A DNA stretch of 64,000 nt from Carnobacterium_A sp047553015 (GCF_047553015.1 NZ_CP180212.1:124001-188000); one strand, 5' to 3'. Positions 1 to 8,658 are shown, numbered from the stretch's first letter. Translations and numbers: made by a program. Notes: generated by a model from the letters alone, not told the origin.

Positions 1-1
1 G

Positions 2-781
2 CATCGTTTTGAAGAAGAAAAACGTCGTCCATTTATAATCAATATGCATGATAAAGGACTATTCGCATCTATTAGTGTTGGAGTAAAAGAAACAGAATAT
101 GATTTTATTAAAGAACTAGCTGAACAAGAAATTATACCTGAATACATTACAATTGATATTGCACATGGTCACTCTGATTTAGTCATTCATATGATTCATC
201 ATATTAAAGAATACTTGCCAAACACTTTTTTAATTGCTGGAAATGTAGGAACACCAGAAGCTGTACGTGAATTAGAAAATGCTGGAGCAGATGCTACAAA
301 AGTAGGGATTGGTCCAGGAAAAGTTTGTATTACTAAGTTAAAAACAGGATTTGGAACAGGCGGATGGCAGTTAGCTGCATTACGTTGGTGTTCAACAGCT
401 GCTCGTAAACCGATAATTGCTGATGGCGGGATACGACACAATGGTGACATTGCTAAATCTATTCGTTTTGGGGCAACAATGGTAATGATTGGTTCTGTTT
501 TTTCAGGGCATGATCAGTCTCCAGGTGAGGCACTTGAAATTGATGGGAAAATGTACAAAGAGTATTATGGCAGTGCTTCTGAATTTCAAAAAGGTGAGCA
601 TAAAAATGTCGAAGGTAAGAAAATTATGGTTTCACCAAAAGGAGATATTTCAACTACTTTATTAGAAATGCAACAAGACTTACAATCTTCAATCTCTTAT
701 GCAGGTGGTAAAGATCTTGAAGCACTTCGTAAAGTAAATTATGTCGTTGTAAAAAACTCTATTTTTAATGGAGATCGTTAA
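2..781 (+). CDS. guaC: GMP reductase, 5' end cut by window edge
   Basis: NADPH-dependent GMP reductase converts GMP to IMP with release of ammonia, returning guanine nucleotides to the purine pool in the cytoplasm. The frame is open from base 2, before the first internal ATG at 44, and the upstream residues (HRFEEEKR) fit the family, so the true start lies outside the window. Visible motifs are the phosphate-binding region GNVGTPEAVRELENAGAD, the catalytic loop GIGPGKVCITK with its cysteine, and DGGIRHNGD. The C-terminus ends NSIFNGDR as in Firmicute GuaC. About 259 residues are seen of roughly 325 expected. A bidirectional terminator follows. IMP dehydrogenase is excluded by length and by the C-terminal motif. 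Confidence 0.95.
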   Translation, partial: HRFEEEKRRPFIINMHDKGLFASISVGVKETEYDFIKELAEQEIIPEYITIDIAHGHSDLVIHMIHHIKEYLPNTFLIAGNVGTPEAVRELENAGADATKVGIGPGKVCITKLKTGFGTGGWQLAALRWCSTAARKPIIADGGIRHNGDIAKSIRFGATMVMIGSVFSGHDQSPGEALEIDGKMYKEYYGSASEFQKGEHKNVEGKKIMVSPKGDISTTLLEMQQDLQSSISYAGGKDLEALRKVNYVVVKNSIFNGDR

Positions 782-786
782 GGCAA

Positions 787-827
787 TAGACTAAAAAAAG
801 AAGCCAATGGCTTCTTTTTTTAGTCTA
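787..827. terminator. bidirectional terminator between guaC and the ABC operon
   Basis: A long hairpin pairs TAGACTAAAAAAAGAAGCC with its complement around a short AATGG loop. A/T runs flank the GC core on both sides, so it can end guaC from the left and the reverse-strand operon from the right; the stop of the 423-residue gene lies inside it. Confidence 0.85.
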
Positions 828-2091
828 TTAAACCATTATCAATGGTTAAATTATTTTTCGTGGTTAATAGGTTATCAGCAGTTGGCTCAATAGACCCTTC
901 ATAGATAAGCTCTCCATCCGTTAAGTGATAGATAGAAAGTTTCTTTTTTAAAGGCGATTCTGTCGTTGCAGACACCAGATAAAGTTTATTATTTTTTATA
1001 CTTTTCCACTCTATTGAATCTTCCGAAACAGGTAAGTCTATAAGTAGTCTAGATGATTCGTCTGGTTTATTTAAAGATGTGGTAGAAAGAGTTAATGTCT
1101 TATCAATAAAGAAATAAGAATAAAGAGTTTTTTTATCGGAAATGACAGCTGAGTTTAGTGTGCTAAATTCTTTAAGCAAAGGGATTTTTTTAGATTCATT
1201 TGTACTAATTTTATAGTGAGCTAATTCATAATCAATTGTCTCGGAGCTAGAGTCTAAAGAAGTTAGCTCATCGATTTCATCGATAGATTGATTATAAGTT
1301 AAATAGAAAACTAAATCATCAGCTGTCTGGTCCAGTTGAGTTTCTGATAGTAACTCTACTCGAGTTAATTCATTAAAGGATGAATTTTCTTCAAAAGAAA
1401 TCAAATGATCGGTAGCTACTTTTTGATTGCTAAGATCTAACTGATAAACATGGTATTCTGGTAAGTTTTCTCGGTAGTCTTGCTCATTTGTTTGCGAGGG
1501 ATCGTTTCTTGTAACAACACTAAGACCACTATTTATAATTTGTATTTTTTGAATACCAACATATTGGTACTCCCCTTTTTCAGGTAGAATAATTTTATAG
1601 GACAATTCTTCATCTGTTTTTTTATTTAACAAACGAATATCAAAAAATCTTTTTCCAGCACGTTTATCAAGATATTCTTGATCAAGATTAACATAGACGA
1701 TAAAAGAATCGTCTTCGAAAAAGTTTTGAAATTGTAAATTTTTTCCACGGATAAATGTCTTGTGTTCTTTTTGAAGACGATTAAGTGGGGAAAAATCATC
1801 TAAATAAGAGAGTTGGCTGAAAAAAGATTGCTTTTTATCATACCTAACTTGGTTATGACTTAAAGAGAATGTTTTTTCAGAATACATAGCGTCAGAATCT
1901 GATTGTAATTTAGTATCGGGAGAATAATACCCTCTTAATGTTAGATTTTTTATTTCTGTAGAATCTCCTTTTATCGTTTCCATAGTAAAATCAGGGTATT
2001 CATCATATGAAAAAAGGGGTTTAAGGTAAAAAATACCAATAGTTAAGATAATCATGAGGATAAATGTAGATAGTTTCCAATAGCGTTTCAC
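820..2091 (-). CDS. unknown membrane-anchored exported protein of the YtrA-type ABC operon
   Basis: I do not recognise a family for this 423-residue protein. It has a basic N-terminus (MKRYWK) and one strong hydrophobic segment at about residues 7-27. The rest is hydrophilic, rich in Ser, Asp and Glu, and reads like beta-strand repeats (for example residues 190-400), so it probably sits outside the membrane on one anchor. There is no lipobox. It is the last gene of the reverse operon, 19 bases after the permease, suggesting it works with the ABC transporter as a sensor or accessory subunit; that is inference from position. Confidence 0.75.
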   Translation of the reverse strand: MKRYWKLSTFILMIILTIGIFYLKPLFSYDEYPDFTMETIKGDSTEIKNLTLRGYYSPDTKLQSDSDAMYSEKTFSLSHNQVRYDKKQSFFSQLSYLDDFSPLNRLQKEHKTFIRGKNLQFQNFFEDDSFIVYVNLDQEYLDKRAGKRFFDIRLLNKKTDEELSYKIILPEKGEYQYVGIQKIQIINSGLSVVTRNDPSQTNEQDYRENLPEYHVYQLDLSNQKVATDHLISFEENSSFNELTRVELLSETQLDQTADDLVFYLTYNQSIDEIDELTSLDSSSETIDYELAHYKISTNESKKIPLLKEFSTLNSAVISDKKTLYSYFFIDKTLTLSTTSLNKPDESSRLLIDLPVSEDSIEWKSIKNNKLYLVSATTESPLKKKLSIYHLTDGELIYEGSIEPTADNLLTTKNNLTIDNGLID

Positions 2092-2110
2092 TGTTGTCGG
2101 CCTCCTTTAA

Positions 2111-2944
2111 TTAGACTGTAATTTTTTTATTCAATAAATAATAACTTACCCAAATAGAAAAAATAGAAATCACTATTCCTAAGAATAATTCAATGGCAAA
2201 ATTTTCAATAGGATAAAGGTAATGAGGGCTTAGCTTAGTTTGGATAATAAAAGGTGAAAGCATTAAAATAAACGTTCCTGCGCCGAATAGACCACCAAAT
2301 ACGATTCCTTTCAGATGGAAACTTCTTTCAAATAAGATAATCGTAAATAAAACAATTAATACAAGTAAGCCTAATCCGTAATGAATTAAAAATTGGATAA
2401 ATGAATCAGGAAATAAAATTGATAGATACTCTGAAGAAGAAACAATCGTTTGAGTGGACAGGTTGTATCTTAAATAGTCAGGTAGCAACTGATTGAACAG
2501 AGCAGATTCAAGTGGAATCAAGATTAACTGAGTGGCTACTAAGCCTAACACCATTAATAAGATAGCGGTTAATTTAGAAAAAAATAAATTAATTCGATTC
2601 GTTGGCAACATCAGAAGACGATAAATGAAAGCATTTTTTCCAAACCAATCACGATACCAAATAAAAAAGCTATAGAAAACTAAAGCAGCAGCACTAAAAA
2701 CAATAGGAATAATAAACCAGCCACTGGTGGTTACCGTAATGAATGTCAGCGGAGGATAGTTAACAAAATAATCATTTAAAGAAAAAGACTCTTGTTGTAG
2801 GGTTTGATTAACAGTAGTTGTGTAGTTACGGGATTGTAAAAAGACCCCTGTAAATTGTGAAATAGCAGTTACAACAATCAAGGCTATATAAATGTTTATA
2901 AATCGACTCAATTCAAAAGAAACAAGTTTCAAATAGTTTTTCAT
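2111..2944 (-). CDS. ABC transporter permease (YtrA-regulated system)
   Basis: A 277-residue integral membrane protein with about six hydrophobic segments (near residues 15-35, 75-97, 120-145, 185-205, 215-237 and 248-270). A periplasm-facing loop between segments 1 and 2 holds the NYPPLT region. It matches the layout of ABC-2 type permeases that pair with a separate ATPase. Its start overlaps the stop of the upstream ATPase gene by four bases (ATGA type), typical of translational coupling. Substrate unknown; operons of this kind in Firmicutes often respond to cell-envelope stress or antibiotics, but nothing here fixes the substrate. Confidence 0.8.
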   Translation of the reverse strand: MKNYLKLVSFELSRFINIYIALIVVTAISQFTGVFLQSRNYTTTVNQTLQQESFSLNDYFVNYPPLTFITVTTSGWFIIPIVFSAAALVFYSFFIWYRDWFGKNAFIYRLLMLPTNRINLFFSKLTAILLMVLGLVATQLILIPLESALFNQLLPDYLRYNLSTQTIVSSSEYLSILFPDSFIQFLIHYGLGLLVLIVLFTIILFERSFHLKGIVFGGLFGAGTFILMLSPFIIQTKLSPHYLYPIENFAIELFLGIVISIFSIWVSYYLLNKKITV

Positions 2945-3630
2945 TTTACATAAACCTCCCGCATAACATCCAGAATTGATTTTTCTTCTTGTTCACGCAT
3001 ATCTTCAGCATTAAAGTCTTTTACTACGATGCCATCATCTATCAAGATAACTTTATCAATCAAATGCTCGATATCACTGATTTCGTGAGTTGTAATGAGC
3101 ACACCGCGATCTTCAATTAAGTGACTAGTAAAGACACTGGTGATTTGTTCGCGACTAAAAATATCAATTCCTGAAAAAGGTTCATCCATCAACAGATAAT
3201 CAACATCTAAAGCTAAGCCGAGCATTAAATTAATTTTAGCTATATTGCCTTTTGAAAGAGTAGCAATTTTTTGTGTTTCAGTTAATTGAAAAAAATTAAG
3301 CAACTCATTTGCTCGTTCTTGATTCCAAGTGGTATAAAAATCTTTCATAAAGTGCATAGCTTGCTTAATTGTCATTTGTGAAAGCATAGCCATTGTATCT
3401 GGGATAAATGCAATCGTTTGATAACTTTCTTTAGTAAACTTCTTGCCATCTATCAAAATTTCACCGCTAGTTAAAGGCGTTAAATTCATGATTGCGTTTA
3501 AAGCAGTCGTTTTACCTGCACCATTTATTCCAATCAAACAAGTAATTTCTCCCTTTTCAGCAGTGAAAGATAATCCTTTTAAAATCTTCTTATTCCCAAA
3601 TTTTTTAGTTATATTTTTAACTTCAATCAT
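2941..3630 (-). CDS. ABC transporter ATP-binding protein
   Basis: Cytoplasmic ATPase of 229 residues driving the adjacent permease. Walker A is GINGAGKT at about residues 34-41, Walker B is LLMDEP near 146-151 followed by the D-loop SGID, and the switch histidine lies in TTHEISDIEHL. The signature motif is LSKGN instead of LSGGQ, a variation I associate with YtrB/YhcG-like ATPases. It overlaps the repressor gene upstream by eight bases and the permease downstream by four, so all three are translated as a unit. Confidence 0.92.
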   Translation of the reverse strand: MIEVKNITKKFGNKKILKGLSFTAEKGEITCLIGINGAGKTTALNAIMNLTPLTSGEILIDGKKFTKESYQTIAFIPDTMAMLSQMTIKQAMHFMKDFYTTWNQERANELLNFFQLTETQKIATLSKGNIAKINLMLGLALDVDYLLMDEPFSGIDIFSREQITSVFTSHLIEDRGVLITTHEISDIEHLIDKVILIDDGIVVKDFNAEDMREQEEKSILDVMREVYVK

Positions 3631-4015
3631 GTGAATCCTCCTTATCTTTTGATGCTTGAGTGTATTTTTCTGTAACTAAATCAACAAGCTCATCTAGTGG
3701 TACATGAATAGGCTTAATTGCTGCAATAAAATGATCTGTAGCTTCATCGATTAATTCTTTGCGAATATTTTTTAACACATGACTGTCTTCAGTAATTCTA
3801 CTGGGCAAATTGCCTTCAGTATAAATTAATCCACTATTTTCCATTTCCTTGTAGGCCTTCTGAGCAGTATTAGGGTTAATTTTTAATTGGTTTGCGAGAT
3901 CTCGTCTTGAAGGAATTTCTTGACCAGGCTTTAAGTGAGCAATAGCCATTTCTTGTTTAAAGTATTGGATAACTTGTAAGTAAATGGGATCTCGCTTGTT
4001 AAATTGAATATTCAT
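3623..4015 (-). CDS. GntR-family transcriptional regulator, YtrA subfamily
   Basis: A 130-residue repressor with the winged helix-turn-helix of GntR proteins at residues 10-75 (IYLQVIQYFKQ, then SRRDLANQLKINPNTAQKAY for the recognition helices). The C-terminal part is short, about 50 residues, which is the mark of the YtrA subfamily, where it serves only dimerisation. It is first in the operon and lies just downstream of two 21-base operator-like repeats, so it very likely represses its own operon together with the ABC genes until an envelope-acting inducer appears. Confidence 0.9.
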   Translation of the reverse strand: MNIQFNKRDPIYLQVIQYFKQEMAIAHLKPGQEIPSRRDLANQLKINPNTAQKAYKEMENSGLIYTEGNLPSRITEDSHVLKNIRKELIDEATDHFIAAIKPIHVPLDELVDLVTEKYTQASKDKEDSHD

Positions 4016-4036
4016 AGCTACCTCCTATAAGTTTTG

Positions 4037-4127
4037 TGTATTAACAGGTTAGTACACTAGTGGTAAAAAAAGTTAGTGAATGAGACTTCTTTTCTGTATT
4101 ATATGGTTAGTACACAAGAGATGTCAA
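4037..4127 (-). promoter_or_regulatory. promoter of the YtrA-type operon with two operator copies
   Basis: Read on the minus strand there is a -35 TTGACA (4127-4122), an 18-base spacer and a -10 TATAAT (4103-4098). Two copies of a 21-base motif of the form TGTATTA-N4-GTTAGTACAC lie at 4095-4115 and 4037-4057 with 18 of 21 bases identical. The first copy fills the spacer and overlaps the -10; the second is about 58 bases downstream. The downstream copy is nearly palindromic (GTGTATTAAC / GTTAGTACAC). This is the expected arrangement for repression by the adjacent YtrA-like protein. Confidence 0.8.
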
Positions 4128-4302
4128 TAGTTTTTTCATTAGTTAAAGGTATTCCTCTCAATACATAGGTTTTTTAGCTTTAGTTTTTAAAATAGATACA
4201 ATTAGTAAAGTAAGCATGCTAGTTTAAAAGTAAAAAATAAATTCTAGATTTAAGAGGATTAAAAAGGACTAGCTTTTAGTTAAACTTTGCGTTATAATAA
4301 GA

Positions 4303-4402
4303 GATGCCGCAAGGCCGTATGGCAATGGAGAACTTACGAATCGTGTCAGATCCGGAAGGAAGCAGCACTAAGTTTGCTTGTCCATGTGCTGTACGTACAT
4401 AG
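4303..4402 (+). ncRNA. ffs: signal recognition particle RNA (small bacterial type)
   Basis: The conserved apical hairpin GTCAGATCCGGAAGGAAGCAGC is present at about 4345-4366, flanked by pairing arms AACTTA and TAAGTT. This is the Ffh-binding domain of the small bacterial SRP RNA. A TATAAT -10 box lies at 4293-4298, putting the 5' end near 4304. The 3' end is approximate and precedes a strong terminator at 4411-4447. The RNA works with Ffh and FtsY in co-translational targeting of membrane proteins. Location just before dnaX matches many Firmicutes. Confidence 0.93.
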
Positions 4403-4410
4403 TAGGATGA

Positions 4411-4447
4411 AAAAGTTTTTGATTTTTTAAAATCAAAAACTTTTTTT
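4411..4447 (+). terminator. terminator of SRP RNA
   Basis: Fourteen-base arms (AAAAGTTTTTGATT and its complement) around a TTTTAA loop, followed by a T run. It ends the SRP RNA before the dnaX promoter (TATAAT at 4538-4543). Confidence 0.85.
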
Positions 4448-4583
4448 GTTGCCTGAAAGAACGCTAGAGTCATTTTTAAAGTTAAAAATGACTCAGTGAT
4501 GAAGAAGATCGTGGTTTAATTTTAGAGTCAAATAACGTATAATACAAAGTAGCAACTACAGGGTTAAGAAGGGGAGAAAAGCA

Positions 4584-6461
4584 GTGAGTTATCAAGCACT
4601 TTATCGCGTATGGCGACCTCAAAAGTTCCAAGATATTGCTGGACAAAAAGCTATTACACAAACACTTAGAAATGCTCTTATACAAGAAAAGACAAGTCAT
4701 GCTTATCTCTTTACCGGCCCTCGTGGAACTGGTAAAACAAGTGGGGCTAAGATATTCGCTAAGGCCATTAACTGTCATTATTTAAAAGATGGAGAACCAT
4801 GTAATGAGTGTGAAACATGTAGAGCGATTACAAAAGGTCAGTTAAATGATGTGATCGAAATTGATGCTGCTAGTAATAACGGAGTCGAAGAAATTCGTGA
4901 CATTCGTGATAAAGCTAAATATGCACCAACTAGTGCAGATTACAAAATTTATATTATTGATGAAGTTCATATGCTCTCAACAGGGGCTTTTAACGCTTTA
5001 TTGAAAACATTGGAAGAACCTCCAAAGAATGTTGTCTTTATCCTGGCAACCACAGAGCCACATAAAATCCCTTTAACAATCATATCTAGGACGCAGCGAT
5101 TTGATTTCAAACGAATCAATGTGCGTGATATTTCTGATCGACTGCGCTATATTTTAACTCAAGAAAAGATTGAGTTTGAAGAAGCTGCCTTACCGATTAT
5201 TGCTCGAGCAGCAGAAGGCGGAATGCGAGATGCTTTGAGTATGTTAGATCAAGCTATTTCTTTTGGTGATGATACGGTCACAATCGAAGATGTGATGAGT
5301 GTTACTGGAAGCTTAACTCAAGAATTAATGTTGACATACTTTGAGGCCGTTGTGACACACGATACGAAAAAAGGATTATTCTTACTTCAAGAAATTTTAG
5401 CTGACGGAAAAGATGCAGCCCGTTTTGTAGAAGATTTAATTTTATTTAGTCGTGATTTACTAGTTTATCAACAGGCTCCCCAAATGAGCGAATTATTAGA
5501 TGGAGCAAAAGTCGATGCTGCATTTAAAAAACTTAGTGAGACGATTACGGCAGATTCTCTTTACCAGATGATTATTATTTTAAATGGAACACAAACGGAA
5601 CTACGTTTTACGAATCATCCTGATGTGTATTTAGAAGTAGCAACTGTTAGATTAACTCAATTAAATGCAAGTATTCATCAAGGTACGACAATGAGTTCAA
5701 ATGAACAATCAGTAAATCAAAGAGAGATGTCTGAGTCTTTAGACAATAAAAAAATAATAGAGTTAGAAAATGAACTAGTAAAAATGAAAAAGCAGATGGA
5801 ATCTATTTTAGTGAATGGACAGTCAAAAGTAACGACAAAAAAAGTGAAATCTGTTTCTAAAAAAGCAGCTACGAATCAATTTAAACCCAATACATCAGCT
5901 ATTTATAGTATATTAAAAGAAGCAACGAGAGAAAATTTAGCTCAGTTGAAAAATGTTTGGCCTGATTTGTTAAATATGCTTTCTGTTACTCAGCGTGCAA
6001 TGTTAAAAGCTTCGACACCTGTTGCAGCAGGTCCTAGTGGATTAATCGTTTCATTCGACTATGATATCTTGTGTCAAAAGGCAACAAATGATAGTGAGTT
6101 GATGGAAGCAGTCAAACAGTTTTTAGAAAGACTGTTAGGCAATGCACCACAAATGATTTTTGTACCAGGAGAACAGTGGCCCATCATTAGAGAACAATAC
6201 GTCAAACAACTCAAAAATCATCCGTCAGAAGATAAAGTAAGAGAGAATACATTAATTGAACAAGTTTCAAAGGTTGAACAATCAAAAGTACAAGAAGAAA
6301 AGTCAGTTGAACCAGTTAAAAAACAACTAGAAACAACAGCAGATACTTCTGAATGGGATAGTTTAGAAGACTTCGTTCCACCTTCGCAAGAAGATGATAA
6401 GATTGTCACGGAAGCTATGGCCTTGTTTGGAGAAAATATGGTAGAAATTAAAAATGATTGA
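4584..6461 (+). CDS. dnaX: DNA polymerase III subunit gamma/tau
   Basis: Clamp-loader ATPase that loads the beta clamp and links the replicase to the helicase. Of 625 residues, the AAA+ part shows Walker A GPRGTGKT at 45-52, a zinc site (CHYL, then CNECETC) near 64-79, DEVH in Walker B near 126-129 and a sensor 1 ATTEPHK. The C-terminal tau part is charged and ends in an acidic PPSQEDDK-type tail. Translation starts at a GTG with GGGGAG upstream, giving the family start MSYQALYRVWRP. An A7 run at 5837-5843 (codons ACA AAA AAA) has a stop within a few codons in both other frames, which could give a gamma-like product of about 425 residues; see findings. Confidence 0.97.
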   Translation: MSYQALYRVWRPQKFQDIAGQKAITQTLRNALIQEKTSHAYLFTGPRGTGKTSGAKIFAKAINCHYLKDGEPCNECETCRAITKGQLNDVIEIDAASNNGVEEIRDIRDKAKYAPTSADYKIYIIDEVHMLSTGAFNALLKTLEEPPKNVVFILATTEPHKIPLTIISRTQRFDFKRINVRDISDRLRYILTQEKIEFEEAALPIIARAAEGGMRDALSMLDQAISFGDDTVTIEDVMSVTGSLTQELMLTYFEAVVTHDTKKGLFLLQEILADGKDAARFVEDLILFSRDLLVYQQAPQMSELLDGAKVDAAFKKLSETITADSLYQMIIILNGTQTELRFTNHPDVYLEVATVRLTQLNASIHQGTTMSSNEQSVNQREMSESLDNKKIIELENELVKMKKQMESILVNGQSKVTTKKVKSVSKKAATNQFKPNTSAIYSILKEATRENLAQLKNVWPDLLNMLSVTQRAMLKASTPVAAGPSGLIVSFDYDILCQKATNDSELMEAVKQFLERLLGNAPQMIFVPGEQWPIIREQYVKQLKNHPSEDKVRENTLIEQVSKVEQSKVQEEKSVEPVKKQLETTADTSEWDSLEDFVPPSQEDDKIVTEAMALFGENMVEIKND

Positions 6462-6493
6462 TTAAATAAGAAAACGAGAGAGGAAGAGACAAA

Positions 6494-6805
6494 ATGCGTG
6501 GAATGGGAAATATGCAAGGTATGATGAAGCAAATGCAAAAAATGCAAAAGGAAATGGCAAAAACACAAGAAGCTTTGAACGAAAAAGAATTTATAGGAAC
6601 AGCCAGTGGGGATTTAGTTAGAGTAACAGTAACTGGAGATCGTAAAATGAAAAGCATCTCAATCAAACCAGAAGTAGTGGATCCAGAAGATATCGAGATA
6701 CTAGAAGATTTAATTGTTTTAGCCACAAATGCTGCATTAGCCAACGTAGAAGCTGAGACAGAAGCAACAATGGGTAAATACACTAAAAATATCCCAGGTA
6801 TGTAA
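6494..6805 (+). CDS. ebfC: YbaB/EbfC nucleoid-associated protein
   Basis: A 103-residue DNA-binding protein that forms dimers and coats the nucleoid. The N-terminus is Met- and Gln-rich (MRGMGNMQGMMKQMQKMQKEM), forming the dimer helix, and the core GTASGDLVRVTVTGDRKM is the family hallmark. The C-terminus AEAEATMGKYTKNIPGM-like ending is also typical. It lies 32 bases after dnaX and just before recR, the standard bacterial dnaX-ybaB-recR arrangement, with RBS GAGAGGAAGAG. Confidence 0.95.
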   Translation: MRGMGNMQGMMKQMQKMQKEMAKTQEALNEKEFIGTASGDLVRVTVTGDRKMKSISIKPEVVDPEDIEILEDLIVLATNAALANVEAETEATMGKYTKNIPGM

Positions 6806-6934
6806 AATACAATAAGGGATAAATGGATTGAAACGTGTAACGGTATAGTAGTAATGGGATTCCAAGATGGATCCCGTTTTTTTACCTTTTTATATACTGT
6901 TTTTTTATTTTTTAAAGAGAGGAATGGAATTTAT

Positions 6935-7531
6935 TTGTACCCTGAACCTATAACTAAATTAATGGATAGCTACATGAAACTCCCAGGAATAGGCGCTAAA
7001 ACAGCAGCTCGTTTGGCTTTTTTTACTATTAACATGAAAGAAGACGATGTGACAGATTTCGCAAAAGCTCTCATTAGTGCTAAGCGCGATTTAAACTATT
7101 GTTCAATTTGCGGTCATATTACACAAGATGATCCTTGTTCTATCTGTCAAGATAAATCACGAGATAGAAGCATTATTTTAGTAGTAGAAGATCCTAAAGA
7201 TGTTATCTCTTTAGAGAAAATGCGAGAATATCATGGCTTATACCATATTTTACATGGTGTGCTTTCACCAATCGAAGGTACTGGACCAGAAGATATTAAT
7301 ATTCCAAGCCTAATCAGACGATTACAGTCCGAAGAAGTAAAAGAAGTAATCATTGCAACAAATGCAACAGCTGAAGGCGAAGCAACAGCGATGTATCTGT
7401 CACGGTTGATACGACCTGCTGGAATAAAAGTAACTCGCTTAGCTCATGGTCTTTCGGTCGGTAGCGATATTGAATATGCAGATGAAATTACTTTGCTTAA
7501 AGCTGTTGAAGGGCGTCGTGAAATAGAATAA
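6935..7531 (+). CDS. recR: recombination mediator protein RecR
   Basis: RecR acts with RecO (and RecF) to load RecA on gapped DNA. The frame is open from 6854, but family members begin MQYPEP-like, so I place the start at TTG 6935, giving MYPEPITKL and 198 residues, the usual length; GAGAGG lies upstream at 6917-6922. Motifs in order: helix-hairpin-helix KLPGIGAKTAARLA, zinc finger CSICGHITQDDPCSIC, Toprim core ILVVEDPKDV, and the Walker-like C-terminal helix with LSVGSDIEYADEITL. It is the third gene of the dnaX operon. Confidence 0.95.
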   Translation: MYPEPITKLMDSYMKLPGIGAKTAARLAFFTINMKEDDVTDFAKALISAKRDLNYCSICGHITQDDPCSICQDKSRDRSIILVVEDPKDVISLEKMREYHGLYHILHGVLSPIEGTGPEDINIPSLIRRLQSEEVKEVIIATNATAEGEATAMYLSRLIRPAGIKVTRLAHGLSVGSDIEYADEITLLKAVEGRREIE

Positions 7532-7565
7532 AAGAAGTCGATATGAGAATAAAGGGAGAATACTT

Positions 7566-7793
7566 GTGTTATTTAAAAAGAAAGTAACGTTACGTAGTAG
7601 GTATGATAAAGAGTTATTTAATTTAATGAAACAAACAAAGCAGGACTTAGAATATGCCCAAAAAATTGAAGATTCTGTATTTGAAAGAGACGGTTTATTA
7701 TTTGCCCAAACCAAACTAGCTAAAATTAAATATTTTTATTTATTTAAAGAAGCACGAAAACGAAAGATAAAAGGAGACACAACCAGGATCTGA
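7566..7793 (+). CDS. yaaL: YaaL-family protein (DUF2508)
   Basis: A 75-residue, lysine-rich, mostly helical small protein starting at GTG with AAAGGGAGA upstream. Its position directly after recR and its composition match YaaL of Bacillus, a DUF2508 protein of unknown function. No enzyme motif is visible. A long hairpin at 7822-7872 closes the operon behind it. The assignment rests on synteny plus general resemblance, so moderate certainty. Confidence 0.75.
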   Translation: MLFKKKVTLRSRYDKELFNLMKQTKQDLEYAQKIEDSVFERDGLLFAQTKLAKIKYFYLFKEARKRKIKGDTTRI

Positions 7794-7821
7794 ATTATCT
7801 ATTAATAAATAAACAAAAAAG

Positions 7822-7872
7822 ACCCCATTTATTTTATTCAGATAACTTATTCTGAACAAAAATAAGTGGGGT
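7822..7872. terminator. terminator hairpin after yaaL
   Basis: A long stem (ACCCCATTTATTTT with AAAATAAGTGGGGT, inner ATTCAGA with TCTGAA). The T run is best on the minus strand, while on the plus strand only TTTAAATT follows, so it may act in both directions with unequal strength. Confidence 0.65.
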
Positions 7873-7997
7873 TTAAATTAAGTGAAATATGATGAATGAG
7901 TTCAAAAAGTCCGTACAAATGGTATTAGACTGTTTCTATTATATGAAGTATAATAATAACTAAGGATTAAAAGTAAGAATTAAAGGGGTTTTGTGCA

Positions 7998-8636
7998 TTG
8001 ACGGGAATATTTATTACAATCGAAGGCCCAGATGGCTCAGGTAAAACAAGCGTTATAAAACATTTGTTGCCTAAGCTAGAAAAAGAATTAGCGCAAAAAA
8101 TAGTAGCCACCAGAGAGCCAGGAGGTAGCGAAATTGCCGAAAAAATTCGGGAATTAATATTAAATCCCGAACATGTTGAAATGGACGTAAGAACAGAAGC
8201 TCTCCTTTATGCTGCAGCTAGAAGGCAGCATTTAGTTGAAAAAATTATTCCTGCTTTAAATAAAGGAGAAATAGTGATTTGTGATCGATTTGTTGATAGT
8301 TCTTTAGCTTACCAAGGTGTTGCTAGAGGAATTGGTTTGGAGCCAATTGCTGCGATCAATCAATTTGCAACAGGAGGTCTTTCACCACATCTCACCCTTT
8401 ATCTAGACTTAGAAGCTCATGTAGGATTAGAACGCATCAATAAAAATAAAGATAGTCGTCAGTTTGATCGCTTAGATCAAGAAAATTTAGCCTTTCATCA
8501 AACGGTTCGCTCTGCCTATCTAGACTTAGTGAAGCAAAATCCAACTCGAATGATTGCTGTAAATGCGAATCAAGAGTTAGAAAAAGTACTATCAGATTGC
8601 TACACTATCTTAGTAGAGTACTTCAGACAACTATAA
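7998..8636 (+). CDS. tmk: thymidylate kinase
   Basis: Phosphorylates dTMP to dTDP for DNA synthesis. Of 212 residues, the P-loop is GPDGSGKTS at about 9-17, the DRX-type motif is CDRFVDSSLAYQG near 91-103, and the LID-type stretch DSRQFDRLDQE follows. The start is a TTG with AAAGGGG about 8 bases upstream; no ATG fits the conserved N-terminus GIFITIEG. A likely promoter (TTAGAC ... TATAAT) lies at about 7925-7955. It begins a cluster with darA and holB. Confidence 0.96.
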   Translation: MTGIFITIEGPDGSGKTSVIKHLLPKLEKELAQKIVATREPGGSEIAEKIRELILNPEHVEMDVRTEALLYAAARRQHLVEKIIPALNKGEIVICDRFVDSSLAYQGVARGIGLEPIAAINQFATGGLSPHLTLYLDLEAHVGLERINKNKDSRQFDRLDQENLAFHQTVRSAYLDLVKQNPTRMIAVNANQELEKVLSDCYTILVEYFRQL

Positions 8637-8658
8637 AAAACGAAAGAGGTTGATTAAT

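Noticed and set aside
4276..4473. 65-codon minus-strand frame across the SRP RNA
   Set aside because: Antisense to a well-defined SRP RNA gene and its terminator.
5746..5752. A second A7 run in dnaX as a slippery site
   Set aside because: The run is in the phase T AAA AAA A, which does not give a good -1 heptamer.
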